From contig JBBRTB010000030.1 in assembly GCA_038244815.1 (NCBI GenBank), forward strand, positions 1 to 47,824: a stretch of DNA of 47,824 nt, written 5' to 3'. This document shows, piece after piece, positions 10,773-20,001 of this stretch. Position 1 is the first letter of the stretch. Every line of letters starts with the position of its first letter. This DNA is from DASVHS01 sp038244815. Lineage in GTDB: Bacteria; Acidobacteriota; Thermoanaerobaculia; Gp7-AA8. Made by a program: the position numbers and the translations under genes. Below the pieces are notes generated by a model. The model was given only the letters and a program-made list of their open reading frames with translations, was not told the origin of the DNA and searched no databases.

Positions 10773-10848
10773 AGGCGCTTAGCTCAGTTGGTAGAGCATC
10801 ACCTTCACACGGTGGGGGTCAACGGTTCGAGTCCGTTAGCGCCTACCA
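10773..10848 (+). tRNA. tRNA-Val (anticodon CAC)
   Basis: 76-base tRNA that folds into a full cloverleaf. Acceptor AGGCGCT pairs with AGCGCCT; D arm GCTC/GAGC; anticodon stem TCACC/GGTGG with loop TTCACAC; T arm AACGG/CCGTT with TTCGAGT; discriminator A and an encoded CCA. The loop gives anticodon CAC, which reads GTG. Its 3' half, from the anticodon stem on, recurs at 11146 and 12034, so the gene has probably served as an integration site. Confidence 0.95.
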
Positions 10849-11108
10849 CTTCCTTTTTTGAGACGTCGCAGCTTCTTTCGGAGCGGATGCTCACGAAAGA
10901 ACGCCCACATCTGACCCGTGGCGTCGATGCTGCGGCTGGTCGTTCCGACGAACCACACCGGCAGTGGCTGGCCGCCGGGCCAGGAATGGCCGCCGCCGCG
11001 AATGGTGTAGAGCACGACGGTCGCGTCGTCCGCGCAACGGACGTATTCGCGGCGGGTGACATCGCACGCCACGGCTGAGTCGATCGGCATCGCGAGTCGC
11101 CGCGGCAC
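10836..11108 (-). pseudogene. C-terminal fragment of an LpqC/PHB depolymerase-like esterase
   Basis: About 85 codons of the C-terminal part of a secreted alpha/beta esterase. VVLYTIRGGGHSWPGG carries the catalytic His region and SIDATGQMWAFFREHP the last helix, as in LpqC / polyhydroxybutyrate depolymerase proteins of about 300 aa. The nucleophile-bearing N-terminal two thirds are missing. The stop codon falls inside the 3' end of tRNA-Val(CAC), and the upstream break lies near the tRNA-like repeat at 11146. Both ends are therefore cut at tRNA copies, as expected for a leftover of an integrated element. Confidence 0.65.
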
Positions 11109-11145
11109 CGCTGGCGCTCGCGTGGAAAGGCGTCGCCGACGGTGG

Positions 11146-11195
11146 CACCTTCACACGGTGGGGGGTCGCCGGTTCGAGTCCGGCAGCGCCTACCA
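11146..11195 (+). repeat. tRNA-Val 3'-half copy (attachment-site-like)
   Basis: From the anticodon stem to CCA this matches tRNA-Val(CAC), but the T stem is GCCGG/CCGGC instead of AACGG/CCGTT, both sides changed together. The acceptor 3' strand and CCA are kept. No D arm or 5' acceptor strand is present. One extra G lies in the variable region. The preceding ten bases, CCGACGGTGG, also precede the copy at 12034. A hairpin-like stretch downstream resembles the terminator at 12099. Confidence 0.75.
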
Positions 11196-11543
11196 TCCCT
11201 GCCGTCCCTCACGCCACCCCGGTCAGCCGGAACGGCGGTTTCGGTTTCTGATGGCGCTCGACCTGCCGCCACAGCTCGAAGACGCTGCTCGAGGGCATCC
11301 ATCTCGACAACGATGTCGACATCGGTCTCTTTGGCGCAGGGGTTGCGATAGAAGCAGGTAGCCCACCCCAAGACCATCCAAGTAATCGCGCATTTTCAAC
11401 GACTTACGTCGTTCGGTCTCCCCTCGCGCTCGCTGCGCAATTGTCGCTCGTTACAGAAACACGCAGCCTGCAGAGGACAGAGATTGAGCGTCTCGCAGGC
11501 GCACGGAACCCTGGGACGGGCTAGTGAAGGAAATATTTTCGAT
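11196..11543. other. Spacer without a supported gene
   Basis: Between the tRNA-like copy and the response regulator I see only short open frames. A minus-strand stretch reading ETDVDIVVEMDALEQRL looks weakly coding and may be a remnant, but it belongs to no family I can name. Confidence 0.35.
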
Positions 11544-11963
11544 ATGAAAGTCCACAACGTTCTCGTCGTCGATGACGACGATTCTACTCGCGGCATGCTC
11601 TTGGTTGTGCTGCGCATGGCAGGCTTCGCGACGCATGCAGCGGCAAGTGGAGAGGAGGCGATCTCGCGTCTCACCGCGACCCATTACAGCGCTGTCGTCC
11701 TCGATGTCATGTTGCCCGGCATTGGCGGGATTGAAGTCATTCGCCACATGGAATCGATGGGTCGTCATCACAAATGCGTAGTACTAATATCGGCTGGGAC
11801 GGAGTCGTTGTTACGCGAAGTTCCTGATGCTCTGGTCTACGCGAAGCTTCGCAAACCCTTCGAGATCCAAGATGTCATCGAGGCTGTGCGCGCATGTGTT
11901 GAGAGCCTCGGCACCGAGGAGGTGCCTTTCGACAACGACCCGGACAAAGGGCGCAGAGAATAA
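11544..11963 (+). CDS. Single-domain response regulator (CheY-like)
   Basis: 139-aa receiver domain without an output domain. The acidic cluster is VVDDDD at residues 8-13, the phosphoacceptor Asp54 lies in VVLDVMLPG, and Lys104 in KLRKPF. The start at 11544 is preferred over an earlier in-frame codon because it begins directly at the receiver fold and has AAGGAA upstream. It lies between two tRNA-Val 3' copies, suggesting it arrived as cargo of an integrated element. It could take phosphate from a hybrid kinase such as that at 2656, but nothing in the sequence links them. Confidence 0.85.
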   Translation: MKVHNVLVVDDDDSTRGMLLVVLRMAGFATHAAASGEEAISRLTATHYSAVVLDVMLPGIGGIEVIRHMESMGRHHKCVVLISAGTESLLREVPDALVYAKLRKPFEIQDVIEAVRACVESLGTEEVPFDNDPDKGRRE

Positions 11964-12033
11964 ATCGCCGATCTCCCGCCGGTGTCCTTGGGTCATCCCA
12001 GGCTTGCGTTATAGGTTGCCCCCGACGGTGGTC

Positions 12034-12083
12034 TCACCTTCACACGGTGGGGGTCATCGGTTCGAGTCCGATAGCGCCTACCA
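12034..12083 (+). repeat. Second tRNA-Val 3'-half copy (attachment-site-like)
   Basis: Identical in layout to the copy at 11146: anticodon stem-loop TCACC-TTCACAC-GGTGG, T arm ATCGG/CCGAT, acceptor strand AGCGCCT and ACCA. The T stem again differs with compensating changes on both sides, implying descent from a functional tRNA. The 5' part of a tRNA is absent. It is followed by an intrinsic terminator, as a true tRNA gene would be. Confidence 0.75.
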
Positions 12084-12098
12084 ACCCCACACGACATC

Positions 12099-12138
12099 AC
12101 GCCGCTCTGGTTAGACGAAACGGAGCGGCGTTTCTATT
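12099..12138 (+). terminator. Intrinsic terminator after the tRNA-Val copy
   Basis: ACGCCGCTC (12099-12107) pairs perfectly with GAGCGGCGT (12123-12131), followed by a T-rich TTCTATTT. The loop is 15 bases. It probably ended transcription of the tRNA whose 3' half remains just upstream. Confidence 0.65.
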
Positions 12139-12203
12139 TGAGGATAGGCTGGTGAGTGTTCACTGGGGGAGGAACTTTCGCGGGCGTCGGACGTAAAACC
12201 ACG

Positions 12204-13262
12204 ATGGTGATACTGGCCGCAGTTCTTCTTGCAAGCGTGATCGATCTGTCGACCGAATTGCGCGCACACGCGCAGGCATCGCACGTCCCCGCGATGCAAG
12301 CGACCGTCGTCGACAGCAGCGGCATCATCGCTCACGGAGCTGCCGGCGTGGCGGTGCTGGGTCGTCCTGGCGCAGTCAATGTGCGCGACGCGTTTCACAT
12401 CGGCTCGTGTGCAAAGCCGTTTACCGCCACCGTGATGGCGACACTTGTTGAAGAGAAAACACTCGCCTGGGATACGCCGATTCTTGGCGTCTTTCCTGAG
12501 TGGAGAGGGCATATCCGGCCGGAGTACACGCTCGTAACCGTGGCCGACTTGCTCAGCCACGAAGCCGGCCTTTCGCCATTTGAGGACGAGGCGGAGTTTG
12601 CGCACGTCCCAAAAGTCCAGGGCACGGTCGTTGAGCGGCGGCGCGCGTTTGCGGAATACGCGCTCGAACAAGCGCCGGTGGTATCGCCGCGCACCGCATA
12701 TCACTATTCAAATGCCGGCTTCGTCGTAGCGGCAGCGATGGCGGAGCGTGTTGCCGGTACTTCATGGGAGTCACTCATCGACCAGCGCGTCTTTCGGCCA
12801 TTGCACATGCGCTCCGCGGGCATTGGTTGGCCGTCGCGGGTCTGGGGTCATCAGTTCGAGAAGGGCAAGCTCATCCCGGTCGATCCGCACGGCGTGTATC
12901 AGTTGCCGGATTACTTCGCACCCGCTGGCGACCTGCACATGTCGACCGATGACCTGGCGACTTTTCTACGTGCACACCTGCGGGCAATGCGCGGCCAGAC
13001 AACGATCATCAGCCCGGCCACCGCGGCAGTCATGCACACGAAGCGGCTCCGCGGTGGCCTTGGCTTCGGGGTCACCACCTTCGCCGGTTTCGAAAATGTC
13101 GCAGCCTACAGCGGGAGCGCCGACACGTTCTTCACGGTAATCGCCGTCGCCGCGAACGAGAACGTCGCGGTCGCCGTCTCAACAAACGCGGCTGGGGAAG
13201 ACGCGCAAAAAGCTGTCGGTTCGATGCTCAAAACCCTCCTCAGCCGATACGCGAAGCGTTGA
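12204..13262 (+). CDS. Serine hydrolase, beta-lactamase/class C-like family
   Basis: 352-aa exported protein of the penicillin-binding-protein-like serine hydrolase family. A signal peptide (MVILAAVLLASVIDLSTEL...) determines the start. The nucleophile motif SCAK (Ser68, Lys71) lies in HIGSCAKPF, the second motif YSN at 168-170 in YHYSNAGF, and a third strand AYSGSADTF stands where KTG or HxG is usual. Typical neighbours of the fold, LLSHEAGLSPFE and PAGDLHMSTDDLATFL, are present. It may be an esterase or D-aminopeptidase rather than a true beta-lactamase; substrate unknown. It follows a tRNA-Val copy and a terminator. Confidence 0.88.
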   Translation: MVILAAVLLASVIDLSTELRAHAQASHVPAMQATVVDSSGIIAHGAAGVAVLGRPGAVNVRDAFHIGSCAKPFTATVMATLVEEKTLAWDTPILGVFPEWRGHIRPEYTLVTVADLLSHEAGLSPFEDEAEFAHVPKVQGTVVERRRAFAEYALEQAPVVSPRTAYHYSNAGFVVAAAMAERVAGTSWESLIDQRVFRPLHMRSAGIGWPSRVWGHQFEKGKLIPVDPHGVYQLPDYFAPAGDLHMSTDDLATFLRAHLRAMRGQTTIISPATAAVMHTKRLRGGLGFGVTTFAGFENVAAYSGSADTFFTVIAVAANENVAVAVSTNAAGEDAQKAVGSMLKTLLSRYAKR

Positions 13263-13340
13263 GCAACGCCAATGTTCGCACCGTTTCCTCGTGAGCGGAC
13301 CGCCGCCCGGATTCCTCGCCGTTTGGGCTCAACGACCGCG

Positions 13341-13433
13341 CGTCATTCCGAGTGCCGAAGAGCGCGAGGAATCTGGGTGGGGGGGCGTTTCCGCCGCCCG
13401 GATTCCTCGCCGTTTTCGCGGCTCGGAATGACG
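13341..13433. repeat. Palindromic repeat element, copy A
   Basis: About 93 bp with near-palindromic ends: it begins CGTCATTCCGAG, continues through GCGAGGAATCTGGG, and ends with CCCGGATTCCTCGC and CTCGGAATGACG. The two arms can form one long hairpin. A half-copy (ccgcccggattcctcgccg) lies just upstream near 13302. Related copies are at 14435, 15410, 15518 and 47557. There is no gene inside; it looks like a REP/MITE-type non-autonomous element. Confidence 0.85.
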
Positions 13434-13449
13434 CGACAATCGCGCGGCG

Positions 13450-14394
13450 TCACATCGTGATGACGAGTTTCGCGCGCGCATGTCCCTCACTGGCATACTG
13501 CATGGCCTGGGCGATGTCGCTCAACGGGTAACATCGATCGATCACCGGCATGACTTTGCCCGCTGCCATGAGCTCCGCCAACACGGCCAGGTCGTCTCTG
13601 CGAAGTCTGGCCATGAACATTTTGAATCGCCTGCTCACCCGCGACAGCAGAAACGCCTTCAACGCCCGTGTACCGGTGCTCCATCCACTCTTGGGCGCAC
13701 CGATCATGATGAAACTGCCGGTGGCGTTGAGCAGACGCCCGCAGGCAAGCAGCGGCCGATTCCCGGCCACATCGAAGAAGACGTCGTACCGTTGCGTCTC
13801 TCTGGTGAAGTCCTCTTTTTTGTAATCGATGACGCGGTCCGCGCCGATGGATCTCACCATCTCCACGTTTCGAGTGCTGCACACCGCGGTCGTTTCGGCG
13901 CCCAGCGCCTTTGCGATCTGCACGGCGAACGTGCCGACCGCTCCCGATGCGCCGTTGATCAGCACTCTCTGTCCGGAACGGAGGTTTCCCTTGTCGCGGA
14001 GGCCCTGCAACGCCGTGAGCCCCGAGGCGGCCACACAAGCGGCTTGCTCAAAACTGACGTTTTCCGGCTTCGGCAGCAGCCACGATTCGGCGGCGCACGC
14101 GAACTCCGCAAAAGATCCGCGCGCCCAGCCGAACACCGCGTCGCCCGGCTTGAACTGCGCAACGCCGCGGCCGACGGCTGCGACGACGCCGGCCACATCG
14201 CTCCCCGGCCGGCGAACCCTTGCCTTGTTCATCGCAAACATGAGACGACGCACCCAGGGGCTCACGGACATCAAACGCCAGTCCGGCGCATTGATGGATG
14301 CCGCGCGGACCTGGATCAGGACTTCGTCATCGCGCGGGATCGGACATTCCACCTCGCCGACGTGGACACCGCCCTCATAAACGGCAGCACGCAT
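13450..14394 (-). CDS. NAD(P)-dependent medium-chain dehydrogenase/reductase, quinone oxidoreductase-like
   Basis: 314-aa medium-chain reductase without the structural zinc Cys cluster. The N-terminal GroES-like domain contains EVLIQVRAASINAPDWRL and GSDVAGVVAAVGRGVAQFKPGD. The Rossmann domain has VLINGASGAVGTFAVQIAK, the dinucleotide-binding loop, and CSTRNVEMVRSIGADRVIDY. This pattern fits NADPH:quinone or enone reductases. The ATG at 14394 is preferred over a GTG three codons earlier; a TATCCT hexamer at 14405-14410 (minus strand) lies ten bases ahead. The gene sits between palindromic copies A and B. Substrate unknown. Confidence 0.88.
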   Translation of the reverse strand: MRAAVYEGGVHVGEVECPIPRDDEVLIQVRAASINAPDWRLMSVSPWVRRLMFAMNKARVRRPGSDVAGVVAAVGRGVAQFKPGDAVFGWARGSFAEFACAAESWLLPKPENVSFEQAACVAASGLTALQGLRDKGNLRSGQRVLINGASGAVGTFAVQIAKALGAETTAVCSTRNVEMVRSIGADRVIDYKKEDFTRETQRYDVFFDVAGNRPLLACGRLLNATGSFIMIGAPKSGWSTGTRALKAFLLSRVSRRFKMFMARLRRDDLAVLAELMAAGKVMPVIDRCYPLSDIAQAMQYASEGHARAKLVITM

Positions 14395-14434
14395 CGTCCG
14401 CACAAGGATACGCTTCGGTCGACGAGCGCGGTCA

Positions 14435-14528
14435 CGTCATTCCGAGCCGCGGAGACGGCGAGGAATCTGGGCGGTGGAAACGCGCCCCACACCCGGATTC
14501 CTCGCGCTCTTCGGCGCTCGGAATGACG
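14435..14528. repeat. Palindromic repeat element, copy B
   Basis: 94 bp with the same arms as copy A but in inverted order: the GCCGCGGAGACGGC-type arm comes first and the CGCTCTTCGGCGCTC-type arm last. It lies upstream of the reductase gene and 19 bases beyond the truncated end of the VOC gene. Confidence 0.85.
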
Positions 14529-14547
14529 TAGCCGCTCGGCCTGGCGA

Positions 14548-14673
14548 TCAGGAGGGAGGTCCCAGCAGGTCCCAGCGATTGTCTTCCACGACTTCGAAAT
14601 CGAGGATGTCGACGAAGAACCGGATCGCGGCGTCGTAATCACGAACCACGATCGTTACAAGGTCGAGAAACAT
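14548..14673 (-). pseudogene. Truncated VOC-family (glyoxalase-like) gene
   Basis: 41 codons reading MFLDLVTIVVRDYDAAIRFF then VDILDFEVVEDNRW, the first beta-alpha-beta unit of a vicinal-oxygen-chelate protein, followed by an early TGA. Family members are usually 120 aa or longer. The ATG follows the methyltransferase stop by nine bases with AAGGA upstream, so it was the second gene of that operon. Palindromic copy B begins just past the stop, suggesting repeat insertion or an associated deletion removed the rest. Confidence 0.7.
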
Positions 14674-14682
14674 CGTCTGTCC

Positions 14683-15414
14683 TTATGGGTGAACAGCCCA
14701 ATCGTAGTCTTCGCTTGCTTCGGCAAGCCGGCGTGTCGGAGGCCGCCTCCCGGACGCCTCAACGATGATGACGTGCGGGAGTTCCGGAGCATCCAACGAT
14801 CGCTCGTGGCGTTCGAGGTTCCTCAATTCGTCATGCGTACTCTCGCCGTAGCCGCAGATGCGAACGTCCCCAAAGCCGACGTCCTTCAATGCCGAGGTCA
14901 GAGTCTCGACGTTGTACAGGAATTGGTGGCCCCATCCACGAAAAGACTTGTTGATCGCAAAGCAATCACTGACCGGATCTGCGGACGGCCGGTGATACTG
15001 CGTGCTCCAGACCCAATCGAGGTTAGGAGTCGACAGCCGAAGCGCACCTGATTCGTTGAGCGCGGCGCGGCACTCCGCGAGGAAACGAAGTCCCTCGTCG
15101 TGCGTCAGATGCTCGATAAAGTGTTCGGCGAAGATGTACTCAGCGTTTTCAAACGGTAGACCGTCTCGAACATCAAGGACGTGCTGCACACCGTCGTGAT
15201 CCTCGAGATCGACGTTTGTCCAGCCCGGAAGCACCACCGGACCGGAACCGATGTGAAGCTTTCGAACCGAGAAACGCCGAATCGGCCGACGAGCGCGCTG
15301 GCGGAACCTGCGGCGCGCTGAGCGCCACGTCCGGATCAGTCTGGCGCGAATGCCGAAGCCAAGTCCCACGCGGAGAATTCTGAACGAAGAGTGCGAAATG
15401 ACGAAGCGTGTCAT
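14683..15414 (-). CDS. SAM-dependent methyltransferase, class I
   Basis: 243-aa predicted methyltransferase. Motif I is KLHIGSGPVVLPGWTNVDLE (SAM-binding loop GSG and acidic end of strand 2); DVRDGLPFENAEYIFAEHFI is the next region, with an AEHFIEHL motif typical of type-11 enzymes tied to cell-surface or glycan loci. The first 50 residues are Arg-rich and may be over-extended: the ATG at 15414 lies inside palindromic repeat C, so the true start may be downstream, and in-frame ATGs are lacking. It was followed in the same operon by the now truncated VOC gene. Substrate unknown. Confidence 0.78.
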   Translation of the reverse strand: MTRFVISHSSFRILRVGLGFGIRARLIRTWRSARRRFRQRARRPIRRFSVRKLHIGSGPVVLPGWTNVDLEDHDGVQHVLDVRDGLPFENAEYIFAEHFIEHLTHDEGLRFLAECRAALNESGALRLSTPNLDWVWSTQYHRPSADPVSDCFAINKSFRGWGHQFLYNVETLTSALKDVGFGDVRICGYGESTHDELRNLERHERSLDAPELPHVIIVEASGRRPPTRRLAEASEDYDWAVHP

Positions 15415-15501
15415 TCCGAGCGCCGAAGAGCGCGAGGAATCTGGGTGGGGGCGCGTTTCCGCCGCCCAGATTCCTCGCCGTCTCCGCGGCTCGGAATGAC
15501 G
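15410..15501. repeat. Palindromic repeat element, copy C
   Basis: 92 bp, same orientation and arms as copy A. Its left end supplies the apparent ATG of the methyltransferase gene, so the insertion may have altered that gene's 5' end. Confidence 0.85.
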
Positions 15502-15517
15502 TGGGGGGTCGGCTCCG

Positions 15518-15570
15518 CGTCATTCCGAGCGCCGAAGAGCGCCAGGAATCTGGGCGGGGGCGCGTCTCCG
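15518..15570. repeat. Palindromic repeat element, half-copy D
   Basis: Only the first arm and part of the centre (CGTCATTCCGAG ... GGAATCTGGGCGGGGGCGCG) are present, directly repeated after copy C and ending a few bases before the putative promoter of the ABC transporter operon. Confidence 0.75.
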
Positions 15571-15575
15571 TCGGC

Positions 15576-15581
15576 TAGACT
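15576..15581 (+). promoter_or_regulatory. Putative -10 hexamer of a leaderless promoter
   Basis: TAGACT is exactly six bases before the ATG at 15588 with no Shine-Dalgarno sequence. Its -35 region would fall within the end of repeat half-copy D. Confidence 0.45.
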
Positions 15582-15587
15582 CGGGCC

Positions 15588-16309
<722 letters not shown>

Positions 16310-16310
<1 letters not shown>

Positions 16311-18673
16311 TGCGGGCGCTCGAACGCAAACTGCTGCGCGACGTCATCCACCTGCGCGGACAGCTCATCGCCGTGGCGCTCGTCGTGATGTGCGGCATCG
16401 CCATGTGGGTGACGATGCGCGGCGCCTATCGCTCGCTCCTCCTGTCGCAGCACCTCTACTACGTCGAGGACCGCTTCGCCGATGTCTTCGCGCATCTCGT
16501 CCGCGCACCGCTCGCGGTTGCGTCCGACGTCGAGAGCATTCCCGGGGTGACCGCGGTGCAGCCGCGCATCGTGTTCGATGTGACGCTCGACGTGCCCGGA
16601 CTCTCCGAGCCGGCCACGGGCCGCCTCGTCTCCATCCCCGAGGACGCGCATCCGCGCCTCAACGACGTGCATCTGCGTCAAGGGCGGTGGATCGAGAGCA
16701 GCAATCCCGGCGAGGTGATCGTCAGCGAGGCCTTCGCGACAGCGAATCATCTGCAACCGGGCGGCTCGGTCTCCGCGGTCATGAACGGCCGGTGGCGGCA
16801 GTTGCTCATCGTCGGCATCGGGCTGTCGCCGGAATACGTCTATGAGATTCGCGAAGGCGATGTGTTTCCGGACAACCGGCGGTTCGGCGTGTTGTGGATC
16901 GGCCGCAAGGCCATCCAGAACGCCTTCTCGATGGAAGGGGCGTTCAACGATATCGGGGTGGCTGTGGCGCCGGGCACGTCGACCGCCGGCGTGATCGCGC
17001 GCATCGACAACCTGCTCGCGCAGTACGGAGGCACGGGCGCCTACGATCGCGAGCAGCAGATCTCCAACCGTTTTCTCTCCGACGAGATCCGCGGCGACCG
17101 CGTCGGCGGCCTGATCGTTCCGGCGATTTTCCTGGGCGTCGCGGCCTTCCTCATCCACCTTGTGCTGACGCGTCTGGTGCAGACGCAACGCGATCAGATC
17201 GCGGTGCTGAAAGCGTTCGGCTACTCCAACATCGACGTCGCGCTCCATTACCTCGGCATGGCGCTCGTGGCCGTGACCATCGGATCGGTCCTCGGCATCA
17301 TCGTGGGCATCCGCCTGGCCATCGCCCTGGCCACCCTGTACAAGGGTTTCTTCCACTTTCCCGTCTTCGCGCTCGACCTCCCTGCGTCACTGCTGGCCGG
17401 CGGCGTGATCATCAGCGCGGTGGCCGCGGCGATCGGCGCCATCGTCTCGGTGCGTTCCGCGGTTCGACTCCCTCCGGCCGAGGCCATGCGGCCCGAGCCC
17501 CCGCCGCGGTTTCACGCTGGAATCATCGAGCGCAGCCGTGCCTTCCGCGCGGCATCGCCGGCCACGCGCATCGTGCTGCGAAATCTGCTGCGCCGGAAAT
17601 TCAAGTCGGGGCTGTCGGTCCTCGGCGTGGCGCTGGCCGTGGCCATCCTGGTCGTCGCGCATTTCATGTTCGACTCGGTCGACGCCCTCATGTCGTTGCA
17701 GTTCGGACGCGCCGAGCGAGAGGACGTCAGCGTGCCGTTTCACCTGCCGCGCTCCGGTTCGGTCGTCGACGACCTCCGGCGGATGAACGGCGTGCTGGCC
17801 GTCGAGCCGTATCGCATGGTGCCGGTGAAGATCTCCCGCGAACATCGGGAGCGCCGCACCGGTCTGATCGGACTCACCACCGATGCCTCGCTGCGCCGCC
17901 TCGTCGACGCGAAGGGCGAGGTCGTGGCCGTCCCACCGGAAGGGATCGTGCTCAACCGCAAGCTCTCGGAGATCCTCCACGTACGCGAGGGCGAGGTCGT
18001 CAACGTGCAGGTGCTCGAGGGCATCCGCCCCGCCGCCGATCTCCGCGTCACCCGCGTGATCGACGATCTCCTCGGCCTCGCCGCGTACGCGAACATCGAT
18101 GTCGTCCACCGCCTCATGCAGGAGAGCGACGTCGTCTCCGGCGGTTATCTCAGCGTCGATCCGCTGGCGCGCGACACGCTCTATGCCGAGCTCAAAAGAG
18201 CGCCGGCCGTCGCCGGAGTGACCATTCGCGAGGCCATGATCCAGAGCTTCAAGGACACGATCGCCCAGAGTCTGTCGATCATGAATACGGCCGGCATCGT
18301 CTTCGCCTGCATCATTGCGGCGGGGGTGATCTACAACGGCGCGCGCATCGCGTTGTCGGAGCGCGGTCGCGAGCTGGCCAGCCTGCGCGTCCTCGGATTC
18401 ACGCGTGCCGAGGTGGGATGGATGCTCATCACCGAACAGGCCATCCTCACCGCGGCGGCCATTCCGTTCGGCTTCCTGCTGGGATATGTCCTTTCCGGAT
18501 TGCTCGTGCGCGCATACGATTCCGAGGTGTATCGCCTGCCGCTGGTGATTTCGCGCGGGACGTGGGCGTTCGCGTTCGTCGTCGTAGCGGTCGCGGCGAT
18601 TCTCTCGAGTGCTCTCGTGCTGAGACGCGTGAAGCATCTCGACCTCATCGAAGTGCTGAAGACGCGAGAATAA
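16310..18673 (+). CDS. FtsX-like ABC permease with two FtsX domains
   Basis: 787-aa permease. It has an N-terminal TM helix (IAVALVVMCGIAMWVTMRGA), a periplasmic domain, a TM cluster around residues 260-370, a repeated unit starting RIVLRNLLRRKFKSGLSVLG with its own periplasmic part, and a final TM cluster ending near the C-terminus. This two-repeat layout resembles the DevC/LolE-like permeases with large extracytoplasmic domains. The ATG at 16310 gives a TGATG overlap with the ATPase gene; two GTG codons just upstream are alternatives. It should form a tripartite exporter with the adaptor that follows. Substrate unknown. Confidence 0.9.
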
Positions 18674-18677
18674 GAGG

Positions 18678-19844
18678 ATGGTGCGCATCAACAGACGAAT
18701 GGCCATCTGGGGCGGCGTGGCACTCGCCCTGGTCGTGCTTCTCTTCATCGCCTTCCGGCCGCAGCCGGTCACGGTCGAGACCGCGGCGGTGACGCACGGT
18801 CCGATGACGGCGACTGTGCAGGACCGCGGGCAGACGCGCGTGCTCGATCGATTCGTGATCTCCGCGCCGGTGGCCGGCAATCTCGAACGGATTCCGTTCC
18901 AGGCCGGAGACTCGGTGAAGGCGGGACAGGTCGTCGCGCGGATCGCGCCTTCGAGCCTCTCCGCCGTCGGCGCGACGCAGGCACGGGCCGCGGTGGCGCA
19001 GGCCGAAGCGGCCGTGCGCGAGGCCACGGCGAACATCGGCGCGGCGGAAGCGCGCGCGAACGTCGCCGCCAAGGAGTCGCGCCGCATCGCCGCGCTGCGC
19101 GCCAGCGGCATCGCCTCGCAGCAGGCGCTCGACAGCGCGCGAGCCAACGAACAGACCGCGGCTGGCGACGTGCAGGCGGCGCGCGCCGCGCTCGGCCAGG
19201 CCAACGCCAACCTCACCTCCACCCGCGCCGCGCTGCTCGGACAGCATCCGGCGCAAGGCGGCCTCGTCGAACTGCACGCGCCCGTCGACGCGCGGGTCTT
19301 TTCGCTGCCCGAGCGCAGCGGCCGCACCGTCCTTCCGGGCGACACGATCATGACGCTCGGCAATCCGCACGAGATCGAAGCGGTCATCGATCTTCTGTCC
19401 GAGGATGCGGTGAAGACCGCGGCGGGCGATCGCGCCTTTCTCATCGACTGGGGAAGCGATCATCCGCTCCCGGGTGCGGTGAAGCACGTGGAGGCTTCCG
19501 CGTTCACGAAGATCTCGGCGCTCGGCATCGAAGAGCAGCGCGTGCACGTCATCGTGTCGATCCCCGACCCTCCACCCACCCTCGGCGACGGCTATCGCGT
19601 GCAGGGACGCATCGTGGTCTGGTCGTCAGCCGATGCGGTGCAGATTCCGATCGGCGCGCTGACGCGCTTCGGCACGAGCTGGGGAGCGTTCGTCGCTGAC
19701 GGAGGCCGCGCCCACAAACGGGAGTTGCAGATCGGCCACCGCAACGACCTCTTCGCCGAGGTGCTCTCAGGCGTCCGCCCGGGCGAGCGCGTGATCGTGC
19801 ATCCCAGTGATGCCGTGAGTGATGGAACGCGCGTCGCGGAATAG
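18678..19844 (+). CDS. HlyD-family periplasmic adaptor (membrane-fusion protein)
   Basis: 388-aa adaptor. A TM helix (residues 11-27) is followed by a lipoyl half with RFVISAPVAGNLERIPFQAGDSVKAGQVVARI, a long Ala-rich coiled coil at about 95-185, the returning lipoyl half LVELHAPVDARVFSLPERSG, then beta-barrel and membrane-proximal domains with IPIGALTRFG. It lies four bases after the permease gene, with AAGAGG overlapping the permease stop as ribosome binding site. It is the last gene of the ATPase-permease-adaptor operon and would connect the pump to an outer-membrane channel encoded elsewhere. Confidence 0.9.
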   Translation: MVRINRRMAIWGGVALALVVLLFIAFRPQPVTVETAAVTHGPMTATVQDRGQTRVLDRFVISAPVAGNLERIPFQAGDSVKAGQVVARIAPSSLSAVGATQARAAVAQAEAAVREATANIGAAEARANVAAKESRRIAALRASGIASQQALDSARANEQTAAGDVQAARAALGQANANLTSTRAALLGQHPAQGGLVELHAPVDARVFSLPERSGRTVLPGDTIMTLGNPHEIEAVIDLLSEDAVKTAAGDRAFLIDWGSDHPLPGAVKHVEASAFTKISALGIEEQRVHVIVSIPDPPPTLGDGYRVQGRIVVWSSADAVQIPIGALTRFGTSWGAFVADGGRAHKRELQIGHRNDLFAEVLSGVRPGERVIVHPSDAVSDGTRVAE

Positions 19845-19909
19845 GTCGAGACCGGGAACAGGATCACGCGGTGTTGTGTTAAGTTCTGCCCGAAGGTTAC
19901 CCACCTTGC

Positions 19910-19986
<77 letters not shown>

Positions 19987-20001
19987 TCCCTCGAGCGAGC
20001 C

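Noticed and set aside
10805..11377. Minus-strand open frame across the tRNA copies
   Set aside because: Contains the translation of tRNA sequence, a well-known source of false proteins; only the esterase fragment is supported.
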